Source: Melioribacteraceae bacterium
Lineage (GTDB): Bacteria > Bacteroidota > Ignavibacteria > Ignavibacteriales > Melioribacteraceae
Reading direction: 5' to 3'
Assembly: GCA_016927595.1 (NCBI GenBank)
Contig: JAFGMI010000048.1
Span: 1-64,000 of the forward strand
DNA: 64,000 nucleotides
This document shows positions 1 through 8,817 of this stretch, one piece after another. The notes beneath the pieces are model-generated. The model was given only the letters and a program-made list of their open reading frames with translations, was not told the origin of the DNA and ran no database searches. A program made the translations under genes and the position numbers. Position 1 is the stretch's first letter. The number at the start of each line of letters is the position of its first letter.

Positions 1-1
1 C

Positions 2-493
2 TCCCTTTTTTCTGACCAGAAGGCGAACAGGATAGGTGATGCAATTACGATTATAGTTGTCGAGGAATCGCAGGCAACCAATAATGCCCAGACTAATGCC
101 GGAAGGTCCAGCGACATTAATTTCAGCGGCAGCGGTACCGTGGATGCTACTGCGCTTCCTAATGCAAATCTGGGGCTTGAATCGGGCAATGAGTTTAAAG
201 GTTCGGGAGGAACAAAGACAACCGGAATGGTGCGGACCAAAATCAGCGCCACTATTGATTCGGTTCTGGCAAACGGAAATATGAGAGTTATCGGAAGCAG
301 AAAGATTTCAATAAATGGAGAAGAACAGACAATATCAATAAGAGGAATTGTTCGTTCAGCGGATATATCTGCGGAAAACACAGTTTTATCTTATAACATC
401 TCTGATGCAGAAATAACTTTTGAAGGATCAGGAATAATTGATGATGCCCAGCAGCCCGGCTGGCTTACAAAATTATTTCACTGGTTATTTTAG
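2..493 (+). CDS. flgH: Flagellar L-ring protein FlgH (5' end outside window)
   Basis: Builds the L-ring, the outer-membrane bushing around the flagellar rod. The frame is open from base 2 with no start codon, so the N-terminus with its signal peptide and lipobox lies upstream of the window. The visible part starts SLFSDQKANRIGDAITIIV, the hallmark of FlgH, and keeps the family C-terminus (GxRxISINGE, then RGIVRSADISAENTVLSYNISDAEI split over two strands) before a short tail. About 163 residues are seen of the usual 200-230. It is followed 8 bases later by flgI, as in many flagellar operons. The call rests on strong motif agreement. Confidence 0.93.
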   Translation, partial: SLFSDQKANRIGDAITIIVVEESQATNNAQTNAGRSSDINFSGSGTVDATALPNANLGLESGNEFKGSGGTKTTGMVRTKISATIDSVLANGNMRVIGSRKISINGEEQTISIRGIVRSADISAENTVLSYNISDAEITFEGSGIIDDAQQPGWLTKLFHWLF

Positions 494-501
494 GTGAAGA
501 A

Positions 502-1596
502 ATGAGAAATTTAATTAATGTAATATTATTAGCATTTATCATTCAGAGTACAATAACCGCCCAGCGTGTGAAAGACATTGCCATAATCGGCGAACAAAAT
601 TCAGAACAGATTATCGGCTATGGTCTGGTAGTCGGGCTTGCGGGTTCCGGCGATAGTCACCGTTCCTCATTTACGATCCAATCGGTTACCAGCATGCTTA
701 AAAGGTTCGGTATTACTGTACCACAGGCTCAGTTAAAAACCAGAAACGTTGCTGCGGTAATGGTTACTGCAACTATAAATGCGTTTCTTAAACCCGGCTC
801 GGCATTTGATGTTAATGTATCATCGCTCGGTGACGCAAAAAGCCTTCAGGGAGGAACATTGCTTATGACTCCACTGTCGGGGATAAATGGAAATGTTTAC
901 GGTTTTGCACAGGGTCCGGTTTCAGTTGGAGGTTACGATGTATCTACAAATACAGGCAGCAGGGTCTCGCGTAATCATACACTTGCAGGAAGAGTACCCA
1001 GAGGCGGTTCTCTTAAATCATCGCCCTCGGATGCAATAGAGTATTCATCGGAGATCAAAATATTTCTGAAGAATCCTGATCTCACAACGTCGGATAACGT
1101 TGCTAAAGTTGTAAATCAGAACTTTGGTGAAGGAGTTGCCAAAGCAATTGATGCTTCCGAAGTGCAGGTTAATGTTCCGGTGCAGAATCAAAATAATATT
1201 GTTGAGTTTTTAGCGCAGCTCGAATCACTTGAAGTTACTACTGATTTCGGTGCAAGAGTTGTTCTTAATGAAAGAACAGGTACGGTAGTCGCAGGTAATA
1301 ATGTGATTATTAAACCCGTTACGATCTCACACGGCGGGCTGAATATAAATATTAAATCATATCCGATAATTTCACAGCCGGGTGCTTTTTCGGGCGGAAG
1401 AACAGAAGTATTTAACAACCTGGTTCCTGAAGCTTTTCAGGATACATCAAATGTGGTTGCAATTGACGGCGCCAGTAACGTGCAGGAAGTTGCAGCGGCA
1501 CTTAATTCGCTTAAAGTATCGCCGCAGGATATAATTGCAATATTCCAGGCAATAAAAGAAGCGGGTGCATTAGTTGGAGAATTAATAATTCTGTAG
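502..1596 (+). CDS. flgI: Flagellar P-ring protein FlgI
   Basis: Periplasmic P-ring subunit that surrounds the rod in the peptidoglycan layer. The 364 residues match the usual length. The first 20 or so residues form a cleavable signal peptide (LINVILLAFIIQSTITAQ). The mature start RVKDIAIIGEQNSEQIIGYG and the downstream GLAGSGDS and LLMTPLSG segments are typical FlgI signatures, and the end AGALVGELIIL matches the family C-terminus. It sits 8 bases after flgH and 5 before flgJ, so the three are surely co-transcribed. Presence of both P- and L-rings implies a conventional diderm flagellum, not a periplasmic one. Confidence 0.97.
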   Translation: MRNLINVILLAFIIQSTITAQRVKDIAIIGEQNSEQIIGYGLVVGLAGSGDSHRSSFTIQSVTSMLKRFGITVPQAQLKTRNVAAVMVTATINAFLKPGSAFDVNVSSLGDAKSLQGGTLLMTPLSGINGNVYGFAQGPVSVGGYDVSTNTGSRVSRNHTLAGRVPRGGSLKSSPSDAIEYSSEIKIFLKNPDLTTSDNVAKVVNQNFGEGVAKAIDASEVQVNVPVQNQNNIVEFLAQLESLEVTTDFGARVVLNERTGTVVAGNNVIIKPVTISHGGLNINIKSYPIISQPGAFSGGRTEVFNNLVPEAFQDTSNVVAIDGASNVQEVAAALNSLKVSPQDIIAIFQAIKEAGALVGELIIL

Positions 1597-1601
1597 TTGT
1601 T

Positions 1602-2411
1602 ATGAATAATGTAAACTTAAAAATAACAAACCAGGCAAAGCATATTTCGGGTACTCCTGAATCAGGTAAAAAATATTCTTCTCAGGAGAAAGAAAAAATT
1701 GCAAACGCCGCCAGAGAATTTGAAAGTCTTATGACTACAATGATGATTCAGAGCATGACCAAGTCGTCAGGAGGTCTGTTCGGAAGTGAAGGATTCGGAG
1801 GCGAATATTTCGACACAATGTTCGAGTCGAAAATTGCATCGTTCATGTCGAAGTCAAGAACATTCGGAATAGCTGATCAGGTTTACAGAAATGTAACCGG
1901 GGAAGAATTATCGCAATTAAGAATCGAAAGCAAACACGAAGGCATATCTGCCAAACCGATAAGGATAGAAAACTCATCGGCTGACAGGACTAAAATGAGT
2001 CCAAGCATAGGCTCACTTAACCGGCTTGATAAATTTAAAAATATAATCCAGAGCGCTTCACAGAAATATGGTCTTAATGAAAATCTTGTTAAATCGGTAA
2101 TCCTTACTGAATCGGCAGCAAATCCCAGAGCGGTATCAACCGCAAATGCAAAAGGTTTAATGCAGCTTATGGATGCTACTGCCAGGGATTTGGGTGTAAT
2201 TAATTCATTTGATCCCGTGCAGAATATTCACGGCGGGTCGAAATACCTGGCGCAAATGATAAACAAATTTGGTGGTAATCTTGAGAAGGCACTTGCCGCA
2301 TACAACGCTGGACCGGCAAATGTGGAAAAATTCAACGGCATCCCGCCGTTCAAGGAAACCAAAAATTATGTCAACAGAGTACTTAGTTATTTGAACTATC
2401 TTGAGGGATAA
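1602..2411 (+). CDS. flgJ: FlgJ-type rod-binding domain fused to a lytic transglycosylase (SLT) domain
   Basis: Rod cap and peptidoglycan-opening enzyme for flagellar rod assembly. Residues about 30-105 are the FlgJ rod-binding domain (AAREFESLMTTMMIQSM, GGEYFDTMFESKIA). A linker follows, and residues about 145-265 form a soluble-lytic-transglycosylase domain with catalytic Glu170 in the context SVILTESAANP, then GLMQLM and AAYNAGPANVEK. In enterobacterial FlgJ the second domain is a glucosaminidase-type hydrolase, so the enzyme half here belongs to a different family. No signal peptide is visible, as expected for export through the flagellar apparatus. The stop codon lies just before the start of the next gene. 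Confidence 0.92.
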   Translation: MNNVNLKITNQAKHISGTPESGKKYSSQEKEKIANAAREFESLMTTMMIQSMTKSSGGLFGSEGFGGEYFDTMFESKIASFMSKSRTFGIADQVYRNVTGEELSQLRIESKHEGISAKPIRIENSSADRTKMSPSIGSLNRLDKFKNIIQSASQKYGLNENLVKSVILTESAANPRAVSTANAKGLMQLMDATARDLGVINSFDPVQNIHGGSKYLAQMINKFGGNLEKALAAYNAGPANVEKFNGIPPFKETKNYVNRVLSYLNYLEG

Positions 2412-2412
2412 A

Positions 2413-2877
2413 ATGAACATTAAAAATTTGATCAGTAACTACAACGAGCAGCTTGAGAATCTGCAGGAATTATTGAAAACAGCTACACTCAAACAGAAGG
2501 CTATCATCAATAACGAGAGAGAAACTATTGAAAAATCCACTTTTGCGGAAGAATCAATCCTTAACAAGATAAATAAAAAAGAGCAGGAAAGAAGTCTGGT
2601 TCTCAGAAATTTAATTGCAAAGAACGGCGAACCCGATACAGCCCGAGCTAATTATACCTTAGATGAGGTTTTAACATTTGTTCAGAGTAATTCGAACGTC
2701 GAAGAATTCGAGGCTTTTATGAACTGCAGAAATCAGATCAGATCTGAGTTCGAAAATATAAAAGCTGTTAACTCTCAAAACAGATTTCTGATTGAGCAGG
2801 CAAACAGTATTGTAAAACAGACACTTGATGTTCTCCTTAAATCAAGGAAAAAACCAATTTTAGACAGAAGAATATAA
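2413..2877 (+). CDS. flgN: FlgN-like flagellar export chaperone
   Basis: Probable cytoplasmic chaperone for the hook-associated proteins FlgK and FlgL. The 154-residue protein is almost entirely helical and charged (LISNYNEQLENLQELLKTA, then ETIEKSTFAEESILNKINK), as FlgN proteins are. Sequence conservation in this family is low, so the call leans on its position directly before flgK (one base between stop and start) and on size. The ATG at 2413 is preferred over an in-frame TTG at 2401 because a GAGGGA ribosome-binding site lies just upstream of it and because the TTG would overlap flgJ. Confidence 0.75.
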   Translation: MNIKNLISNYNEQLENLQELLKTATLKQKAIINNERETIEKSTFAEESILNKINKKEQERSLVLRNLIAKNGEPDTARANYTLDEVLTFVQSNSNVEEFEAFMNCRNQIRSEFENIKAVNSQNRFLIEQANSIVKQTLDVLLKSRKKPILDRRI

Positions 2878-2878
2878 A

Positions 2879-4237
2879 ATGGGACTTTCAAAGGTATTTG
2901 ACATATCGAGACGTAGCTTAACTACGTATCAAAATGCGATGAATGTTTCGTCGCACAACATTGCGAATGCATCGAACAAAAACTATTCGAGGCAAAGGGC
3001 AATAATTCAAACCGAAACTCCTGAAGTTACATCGAATTTTGTCTGGGGTTCGGGGATAAGGCTGGATGATGTACAGCGCGTCAGGGATGACTTAATTGAT
3101 AAACAGATTCTGTTTAATCAACAGTCGTATACGAGCAATCAGAAGCAGTCTCTGTTACTTGGTCAGATTGAAATGGTTTTTTCGGAGCCGTCGGATATCG
3201 GTATTTCAAATCTGATGAACCAGTTTTTCAACTCGTGGAATGAGCTTGCCGTAACGCCTAATTCTATACCGCTTCGAAACAACGTCGTTTACTCGGCTCA
3301 GAACCTGGCTGCAAAAATCGGAAGTATAAACAATGATCTGGATATTATCAAATCGGATATGTTCCAGGAGTTCAAAGAAAAAACCAACGCGGTGAACGAA
3401 TATCTTACCCAGATCAGGGAACTAAATACAAAAATTTATGAATCGACCGCCGTTAACAGAACCCCCAATGACTTGAGTGATACGAGAGATATGTTAGTTG
3501 AGGAATTGTCCAAACTGGTTAACTTGAATGTTACCTACGATACGAGCGGTAATGCCAATATCAGTATCGGAGGCGTGTTTGCTGTAGACGGTTCTTCAGT
3601 AACTAAATTTGAAGCAGTTGTGGATGACGGTAAACTTAAACTCGGGATAGCCAACACTGATACAACAGTATCTTTGAAAGGAGGCGAACTTGCCGGTATA
3701 TCTGACACATATTCGAATAAAATTCCCAACTATCAGACAAGGCTTGATAATCTATTTACACAGATTGTTGCTTCGGTAAATACGATTCATTCTTCAGGTT
3801 ATTCTCTTGAAGAACCGCCTCAGACCGGCATAAACTTTTTTGACGGGTATATCAACGGTAAATTAGTCCTGAATGAAGCTATAGTAAATGATCCCAATAA
3901 AATTGCAGTGTCAGCCGACGGTACAAAAGGCAACGCAGAACTTGCACTTCAGCTGGGTGAGTTAAACAGTCAGAAGGTAATCGAGGGAACCACGCTTGCC
4001 GCATATTATAATTCATTGATCAGCACGGTAGGTAATGATAAACTGGCGTCCGACAGGATGACAGAGGCTAACAGTATGGTTCTTGAACAGCTTGATCTGC
4101 AGAGATCTTCTGTATCGGGAGTCTCGATCGACGAAGAAATGACGGATATAATTAAATTTCAGAGAGCATACGGCGCTTCAGCAAAGCTTATTAAAATTGC
4201 CGATGAAATGCTCGAAACAATAATGAACTTAATTTAG
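2879..4237 (+). CDS. flgK: Flagellar hook-associated protein 1 (FlgK)
   Basis: First hook-filament junction protein. The N-terminus GLSKVFDISRRSLTTYQNAM with SHNIANASNKNYSRQRA is the conserved rod/hook/filament D0 motif, and the C-terminus (SVSGVSIDEEMTDIIKFQRAYGASAKLI) is the matching D0 helix that ends FlgK proteins. At 452 residues it is on the short side, the difference being in the variable central domain. It lies between the putative chaperone gene and flgL, the classical order. Confidence 0.96.
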   Translation: MGLSKVFDISRRSLTTYQNAMNVSSHNIANASNKNYSRQRAIIQTETPEVTSNFVWGSGIRLDDVQRVRDDLIDKQILFNQQSYTSNQKQSLLLGQIEMVFSEPSDIGISNLMNQFFNSWNELAVTPNSIPLRNNVVYSAQNLAAKIGSINNDLDIIKSDMFQEFKEKTNAVNEYLTQIRELNTKIYESTAVNRTPNDLSDTRDMLVEELSKLVNLNVTYDTSGNANISIGGVFAVDGSSVTKFEAVVDDGKLKLGIANTDTTVSLKGGELAGISDTYSNKIPNYQTRLDNLFTQIVASVNTIHSSGYSLEEPPQTGINFFDGYINGKLVLNEAIVNDPNKIAVSADGTKGNAELALQLGELNSQKVIEGTTLAAYYNSLISTVGNDKLASDRMTEANSMVLEQLDLQRSSVSGVSIDEEMTDIIKFQRAYGASAKLIKIADEMLETIMNLI

Positions 4238-4245
4238 AGCAGGAT

Positions 4246-5139
4246 ATGAGAATATCAGATACAATGTTGAGTCAGACTTACCTGAACAACGTTTACAAGT
4301 CAAAGCAGGGAGTTGAGAAACTGACTACTCAGATTGCCACAGGTTCAAAACTGAACAAGCCTTCGGATTCTCCGAGCGGAACAGCACGGCTTCTGAGACT
4401 GACATCAACCATCGAAACAGCTGATGTATATATAAAAAATATTCAGGAAGGCATTGCAAATTTGACCGAGACGAGCAACGCACTCGAGGGAATGATTAAA
4501 AATGTTACTGATGCCAGAGTAATATTCACTGAAATACAGAATCCTTCGAATACCAACAACATTGACGAATACGCGAACAGACTTGATCTTATTCTGGATT
4601 CAATGCTTAACCTCGCAAATACCGAATATAACGGCAAATACTTATTCGCAGGTACTGATTTCGATGCAAAGCCATACGGATTTACGAGTGACGGTTCTGC
4701 GGTTGAACTTAAAGTTACCGACGTTAGTGCAGATCATAAAGTGAAAATTTCAGAAAATATAAATCAGAAAATAAATATTAACGGGACCGAACTTTTTGGT
4801 AGCATAGGTGCCGGGGATATATTTAATACAATTAAAAAAATAAGTGATGATCTTAAAGGCGGTAGTCTTCCCGGAAGTGCAGATGTTCAGATTATAAACG
4901 ATTTTTACGACAACTTATTGAACAAAACCACACAAACCGGCGTGTATATCAACCGGCTTAATGATTCGGAACAACTGCTTAATCAAAGCAAGCTGACGAT
5001 TCAGGAGCTTATATCAAAGGAGAAAGATATTGATGTTGTTGAAGCTACCATTAATCTGGAGCAGCAGGATTATCTTCTTCAGGTGGCTTATAAAACATCT
5101 TCCATGATTTTGCCTAAATCGCTGGTGGATTTCATATGA
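4246..5139 (+). CDS. flgL: Flagellar hook-associated protein 3 (FlgL)
   Basis: Second hook-filament junction protein, built on the flagellin fold. The N-terminus MRISDTMLSQTYLNNVYKSK followed by LTTQIATGSKLNKPSDSPSG is diagnostic, and the C-terminus is the flagellin-like helix (EATINLEQQDYLLQVAYKTSS). The 297-residue length fits FlgL. The last bases overlap the start of the downstream stator gene by 4 (ATGA), which points to translational coupling. No flagellin gene is in the window. Confidence 0.95.
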   Translation: MRISDTMLSQTYLNNVYKSKQGVEKLTTQIATGSKLNKPSDSPSGTARLLRLTSTIETADVYIKNIQEGIANLTETSNALEGMIKNVTDARVIFTEIQNPSNTNNIDEYANRLDLILDSMLNLANTEYNGKYLFAGTDFDAKPYGFTSDGSAVELKVTDVSADHKVKISENINQKININGTELFGSIGAGDIFNTIKKISDDLKGGSLPGSADVQIINDFYDNLLNKTTQTGVYINRLNDSEQLLNQSKLTIQELISKEKDIDVVEATINLEQQDYLLQVAYKTSSMILPKSLVDFI

Positions 5140-5915
5140 TGAAGAAGTACGGAACTACTTTCGGTTTTATACTGGGAATGTTATCTGTCTTCGGCGCATT
5201 TCTTATTGAAGGCGGATCACTGAAAGCTTTGTTTCTTGTTGCCCCTTTGATAATTGTTTTCGGAGGCACATTTGCAGCTACGATTATAAGTGTAGGACTC
5301 GACAGGTTTAAAAGTATTTTTACTTTGATAAGAAAGGCATATTTCCCCCTGAAATACGATTATAAAAAGTTGATATCCGATTTTTTTGCGTTGTCGGTTA
5401 AATCGAGAAGAGACGGGCTGCTGTCGGTTGAAAAAGATCTCTCGAATTTCGACCATCTGTTTCCTCGCAAACTGGTCAGGTTTGTCCTGGATGGAACAGA
5501 TAGTTCAACATTAGAAAATATTGCCCTCCTCGAAATGAATGCAATGCAGGAACGGCATTATGCGGGTGCGGGAATATTTTCTAAAATGGGAGGGTATGCA
5601 CCCACAATGGGTATACTCGGAACTGTTATGGCGCTTATTATGACACTGGCAAACGCCGGTTCGGATCCGAATTTGCTGATTCAAAACATAGCAACCGCAT
5701 TTATAGCTACTTTATGGGGAGTACTAACGGCTAATTTATTTTGGCTGCCAATTGGAGATAAATTAAAAAAATGTCATTTAGAAGAGAAAAATATGATGGA
5801 ACTGTCGCTGGAAGGGACGCTGGCATTGCAGAACGGAGAAATTCCGTCGGTATTGAAAGCAAGAATGATAAGCCTGCTCCCTCAAAAAGATCAGAAAGAA
5901 ATTCTCGAATCTTAA
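5136..5915 (+). CDS. motA: Flagellar stator protein MotA (first pair)
   Basis: Inner-membrane stator subunit of the ion-driven motor, MotA/TolQ/ExbB superfamily. It starts with the GTTFGFILGMLSVFGAFLIEGG helix (given here only in part as a landmark), continues with VFGGTFAATIISVGL, has the cytoplasmic loop with SRRDGLLSVE, and then the TM3-TM4 pair (GGYAPTMGILGTVMALIMTL and ATLWGVLTANLFWLPI). The end (SLEGTLALQNGEIPSVLKARM) is the normal MotA tail, so the protein is complete at 259 residues. It resembles the MotA/MotP type of Firmicutes and Spirochaetes rather than the longer E. coli type encoded at 7957. The downstream motB overlaps it extensively. Confidence 0.93.
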   Translation: MMKKYGTTFGFILGMLSVFGAFLIEGGSLKALFLVAPLIIVFGGTFAATIISVGLDRFKSIFTLIRKAYFPLKYDYKKLISDFFALSVKSRRDGLLSVEKDLSNFDHLFPRKLVRFVLDGTDSSTLENIALLEMNAMQERHYAGAGIFSKMGGYAPTMGILGTVMALIMTLANAGSDPNLLIQNIATAFIATLWGVLTANLFWLPIGDKLKKCHLEEKNMMELSLEGTLALQNGEIPSVLKARMISLLPQKDQKEILES

Positions 5916-6586
5916 ACGGCGGCGCGGATCCGTCCGACGACGATAAAAATAACGACAGGTACTTGATTACTTATGCCGATCTTATAACATTGTTATTAGG
6001 ATTATTTATTATCATGTACGCTATTTCGAATGTTGATCTGTTGAAATACGAAAAGTTGATGACTGCCATGGGATCGGTTTTCGGTAACACACAGCCCGGA
6101 ATTCCGTCTTTACCTGAACTGAAAACCGATGTGACGGTAAAACCGATTGACAAGCTTAAGAATGATCTTAATACTGTTATTAAAAGATACAAGTTCGAAA
6201 AGTCAGTTTCTCTTGAGGAAAATGAAAGAGGTATAGTTATACACATATTAGACGACATCCTTTTCAAATCGGGCAGGGCTGAACTTACGGAGAGCTCCAG
6301 GAAAGTATTAAGTAAGCTGGCAGATATATTAAGAATCCTGCCAAACGATATCAGGATTGAAGGTCACACGGATAATTTACAGATAAATTCTGCCACCTAT
6401 CCGTCCAACTGGCATTTATCAGTTGCCAGGGCGTTAAATACTTCATATTATCTGATCAGAAATGAAAATTTATCGCCGGAAAAGATTTCAATCGTCGGTA
6501 ATTCGGAATACAAACCGATAGCAGACAACGAAACTCCTGAAGGGAGAGAAAAAAACAGAAGAGTAGATATTGTAATCATTAAATAA
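5771..6586 (+). CDS. motB: Flagellar stator protein MotB (first pair), overlapping motA by 145 bases
   Basis: Peptidoglycan-anchored stator partner of the preceding MotA. Its single membrane helix carries the ion-binding Asp in YLITYADLITLLLGLF. The C-terminal half (FKSGRAELTESSRKVL, RIEGHTDNL, NRRVDIVII) is an OmpA/MotB peptidoglycan-binding domain. No ATG, GTG or TTG exists in this frame between 5771 and the membrane helix, so the start at 5771 is the only standard one. It implies a charged, basic N-terminal extension of about 60 residues encoded inside the end of motA. A rare start codon further downstream cannot be excluded. Confidence 0.9.
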   Translation: MSFRREKYDGTVAGRDAGIAERRNSVGIESKNDKPAPSKRSERNSRILNGGADPSDDDKNNDRYLITYADLITLLLGLFIIMYAISNVDLLKYEKLMTAMGSVFGNTQPGIPSLPELKTDVTVKPIDKLKNDLNTVIKRYKFEKSVSLEENERGIVIHILDDILFKSGRAELTESSRKVLSKLADILRILPNDIRIEGHTDNLQINSATYPSNWHLSVARALNTSYYLIRNENLSPEKISIVGNSEYKPIADNETPEGREKNRRVDIVIIK

Positions 6587-6595
6587 GTTAGGGTT

Positions 6596-6976
6596 ATGAA
6601 AATACAAACAAAACAATTCGGCGAAATTGAATTCGATGAAAACTTAATCATCAAATTCGATGCAGGAATATTCGGTTTTGAAGAGTACAGCAAGTACTTA
6701 CTGATTAAAACCGATAATGAATTATTCTACTGGTTGAATTCGGTAGAAGAACCTGAAGTTGCTTTTCCCCTTATCGGAATCAGGATACTGGATGATGAGT
6801 ATCCTTTTGAGGATAACGGAGAACCATTCGGAATTGTTACATTAAATTCCGATCCGTCTAAAATTACTGTAAATCTGAAAGCACCTATTTATATTAATCA
6901 GGATAAAAAAGTAGGAGAGCAGCGGATACTTGATAACGACAAGTATTCGGTAGATTATAACCTGTTTATTGATTAA
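6596..6976 (+). CDS. fliW: Flagellar assembly factor FliW
   Basis: Small cytoplasmic protein that in Bacillus subtilis binds both flagellin and CsrA, coupling flagellin level to CsrA activity. The 126-residue sequence has the family start (QTKQFGEIEFDENLIIKF, then GIFGFEEYSKYLLI) and the conserved NLKAPIYIN near the end. It lies 9 bases after motB and 14 before csrA. The fliW-csrA neighbour pair is conserved in many flagellated bacteria and supports the same partner-switch control here. Confidence 0.95.
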   Translation: MKIQTKQFGEIEFDENLIIKFDAGIFGFEEYSKYLLIKTDNELFYWLNSVEEPEVAFPLIGIRILDDEYPFEDNGEPFGIVTLNSDPSKITVNLKAPIYINQDKKVGEQRILDNDKYSVDYNLFID

Positions 6977-6990
6977 AGGGGATTGGGACA

Positions 6991-7251
6991 ATGTTAATCT
7001 TAAAAAGAAAAACCAACGAAGAAATAAAAATAAACAAAAATATTACTGTAAAAATCTTGTCTATTTCCGATAATCAGGTAAAGATCGGTATCGATGCGCC
7101 GGGGAACGTTCAGATTTACAGGGCGGAATTACTTGACAGAGTAAAGGAAAATATCAAAATGGCTTCGGAAAAGAGCAGGGAAAGCGTTAAAGATTTAAAT
7201 AATCTCGTATTGAACAAGATCGGAAAATCGGAAGATGAGCACAAAAAGTAA
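6991..7251 (+). CDS. csrA: Translational regulator CsrA
   Basis: Homodimeric RNA-binding protein that represses translation by binding GGA motifs in mRNA leaders, in flagellated bacteria commonly the flagellin mRNA. The N-terminus MLILKRKTNEEIKINKNI and QVKIGIDAP are the family core, and the usual VHREE segment appears as VQIYRAELL with the RNA-binding Arg kept. At 86 residues it is longer than the 61-residue E. coli protein, with an extra charged C-terminal tail of the type seen where CsrA is controlled by FliW. The end overlaps the next gene by 17 bases. Confidence 0.96.
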   Translation: MLILKRKTNEEIKINKNITVKILSISDNQVKIGIDAPGNVQIYRAELLDRVKENIKMASEKSRESVKDLNNLVLNKIGKSEDEHKK

Positions 7252-7957
7252 ACTAACTATCCTTATCGTGGATGATTCTGATATAACAAGGAATTCGCTC
7301 AAGAATTTCTTTGAAGATTACAAATTGGAAGTCATTACCTGCAGCGATGGTCTGGAAGGTATTCAGATGGCTCTTGAGTGTAAACCAAATCTGATTTTTC
7401 TTGATCTGCTTATGCCCAACCTGAACGGATTGAAAACACTTCAGGTTATGAAAGTTGTAAAAGATATCAAGAGTATTCCTGTAATCGTTATCAGCGGAAA
7501 TACCAATAAGCAGAATGTGATAGGGGCAATTGAAGCCGGTGCCGAAAAAGTATTGTCAAAGCCTTTGAAAAAGGACCTTATAATAAAAAGCGTAAACGAG
7601 ATATTAGGTGAAGATGTTCTTAAGAAGAGCGAAGGAGAGAAAACACTAAGCGATGAAGATAATTTCGAATTGAGAAGACGTCTTGTAAAGTTCTTCCTGA
7701 ACAGTTTTCCTGAAAAGAAAAAAGCAATTCTGGAAGGTCTGAGTACAAAAAACAAAGATTTAATGAATATCGCCATTCACGAAATTAAAGGCACAGGCGG
7801 TCTGATCGGTTACCCGGAAATAACCGTTTTAGCCGGTCGCATAATGAATAAACTAAACCAGTCTCATATCGACTGGAATTACATCCGCTATGAAATTGAT
7901 GAATTATTCAACCTGATAAAAATTGTTGAAATTCCTAAAGAGGAGCTTAGTTTCTAA
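7235..7957 (+). CDS. Response regulator with receiver domain and C-terminal HPt-like domain
   Basis: Residues 1-125 form a CheY-like receiver with acidic pocket VDDSD, phospho-acceptor Asp57 in LIFLDLLMP, Thr/Ser at VISGN and Lys at LSKPL. Residues about 140-235 look like a histidine phosphotransfer domain: helical, with His182 in IHEIKGTGG, matching the HPt H-x-[LI]-K-G motif. A receiver joined to HPt can pass phosphate between kinases and regulators without DNA binding. The gene is embedded between csrA (17-base overlap) and the second motA (1-base overlap), so its target is probably motor function or flagellar assembly. The HPt reading is by motif only. Confidence 0.82.
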   Translation: MSTKSKLTILIVDDSDITRNSLKNFFEDYKLEVITCSDGLEGIQMALECKPNLIFLDLLMPNLNGLKTLQVMKVVKDIKSIPVIVISGNTNKQNVIGAIEAGAEKVLSKPLKKDLIIKSVNEILGEDVLKKSEGEKTLSDEDNFELRRRLVKFFLNSFPEKKKAILEGLSTKNKDLMNIAIHEIKGTGGLIGYPEITVLAGRIMNKLNQSHIDWNYIRYEIDELFNLIKIVEIPKEELSF

Positions 7958-8814
7958 TGTTTGTTATTATCGGAATCGGAGTTGTAATTGCTTCAGTAGT
8001 CCTGGGATATACAGTAGCAGGCGGGAACTTTATGGTTCTTCTTCAGTGGGCGGAATTTATAACTATCGGGGGAGCAGGTCTGGGCAGTTTAATAATTGCT
8101 ACTCCGAAAGAGACCCTGGGTAAAATTGTTGTTGCACTTAAAAACACCATAAAATCTGATCATTTGCATAAAGAAGACTATCTGGAAATACTGAAATCTT
8201 TCAACGATTTATTCCTTGCAGCTCAAAGGGACGGCTTACTATCAATAGAATCGCATATCGAAAAGCCTGAAGAAAGCAATATACTTAACAGAAGCAAAAA
8301 ATTTATAGAAGATAAGTTTACAACAGATTTTTTCTGCGATACTATGAAAATATTATTAACCGGTTCAGTACCATCTCACGAGCTGGAAAATATTATCGAT
8401 ACTGAAATTGAATCGTATGAGCTTGAACACAAACCGATAAGCGCATCAGTTGCTAAAGTTGGCGACGCGTTTCCCGGTCTCGGTATTGTTGCCGCGGTTC
8501 TGGGAATAATTATTACCATGTCCTCTATTGATAAAGGTGCCGCTTATGTAGGACTACACGTTGCAGCAGCTCTGGTTGGTACTTTTCTTGGCGTGCTGCT
8601 TAGTTACGGTTTCGTAGGTCCTCTCGCAACCAAACTTGAGCATGACCTTGAGCATAAGTTGAGATTTCTGGAAACAATTAAAACCTGTATAGTAGCCTAC
8701 GCAAAAGGTAATCCGCCGATTATCGCTGTTGAAATTGCAAGAAGAACTATTTTTTCGGATCAGCGACCCACATTCACTGAACTCGAAGCTTACATGCGTG
8801 GAAAAAAAGAGTAG
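7957..8814 (+). CDS. motA: Flagellar stator protein MotA (second pair, E. coli-like type)
   Basis: Second MotA of the window. At 285 residues it follows the proteobacterial H+-type MotA pattern: IIGIGVVIASVVLGYTVAGGN at the start, then WAEFITIGGAGLGSLI, a long cytoplasmic domain with QRDGLLSIE, and the TM3-TM4 region (VAKVGDAFPGLGIVAAVLG, with the conserved Pro, and ALVGTFLGVLLSYGFVGP). It is clearly different from the 259-residue MotA at 5136. It starts in the stop codon of the receiver-HPt gene (TAATG) and leads directly into its MotB. Confidence 0.95.
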   Translation: MFVIIGIGVVIASVVLGYTVAGGNFMVLLQWAEFITIGGAGLGSLIIATPKETLGKIVVALKNTIKSDHLHKEDYLEILKSFNDLFLAAQRDGLLSIESHIEKPEESNILNRSKKFIEDKFTTDFFCDTMKILLTGSVPSHELENIIDTEIESYELEHKPISASVAKVGDAFPGLGIVAAVLGIIITMSSIDKGAAYVGLHVAAALVGTFLGVLLSYGFVGPLATKLEHDLEHKLRFLETIKTCIVAYAKGNPPIIAVEIARRTIFSDQRPTFTELEAYMRGKKE

Positions 8815-8817
8815 CAG

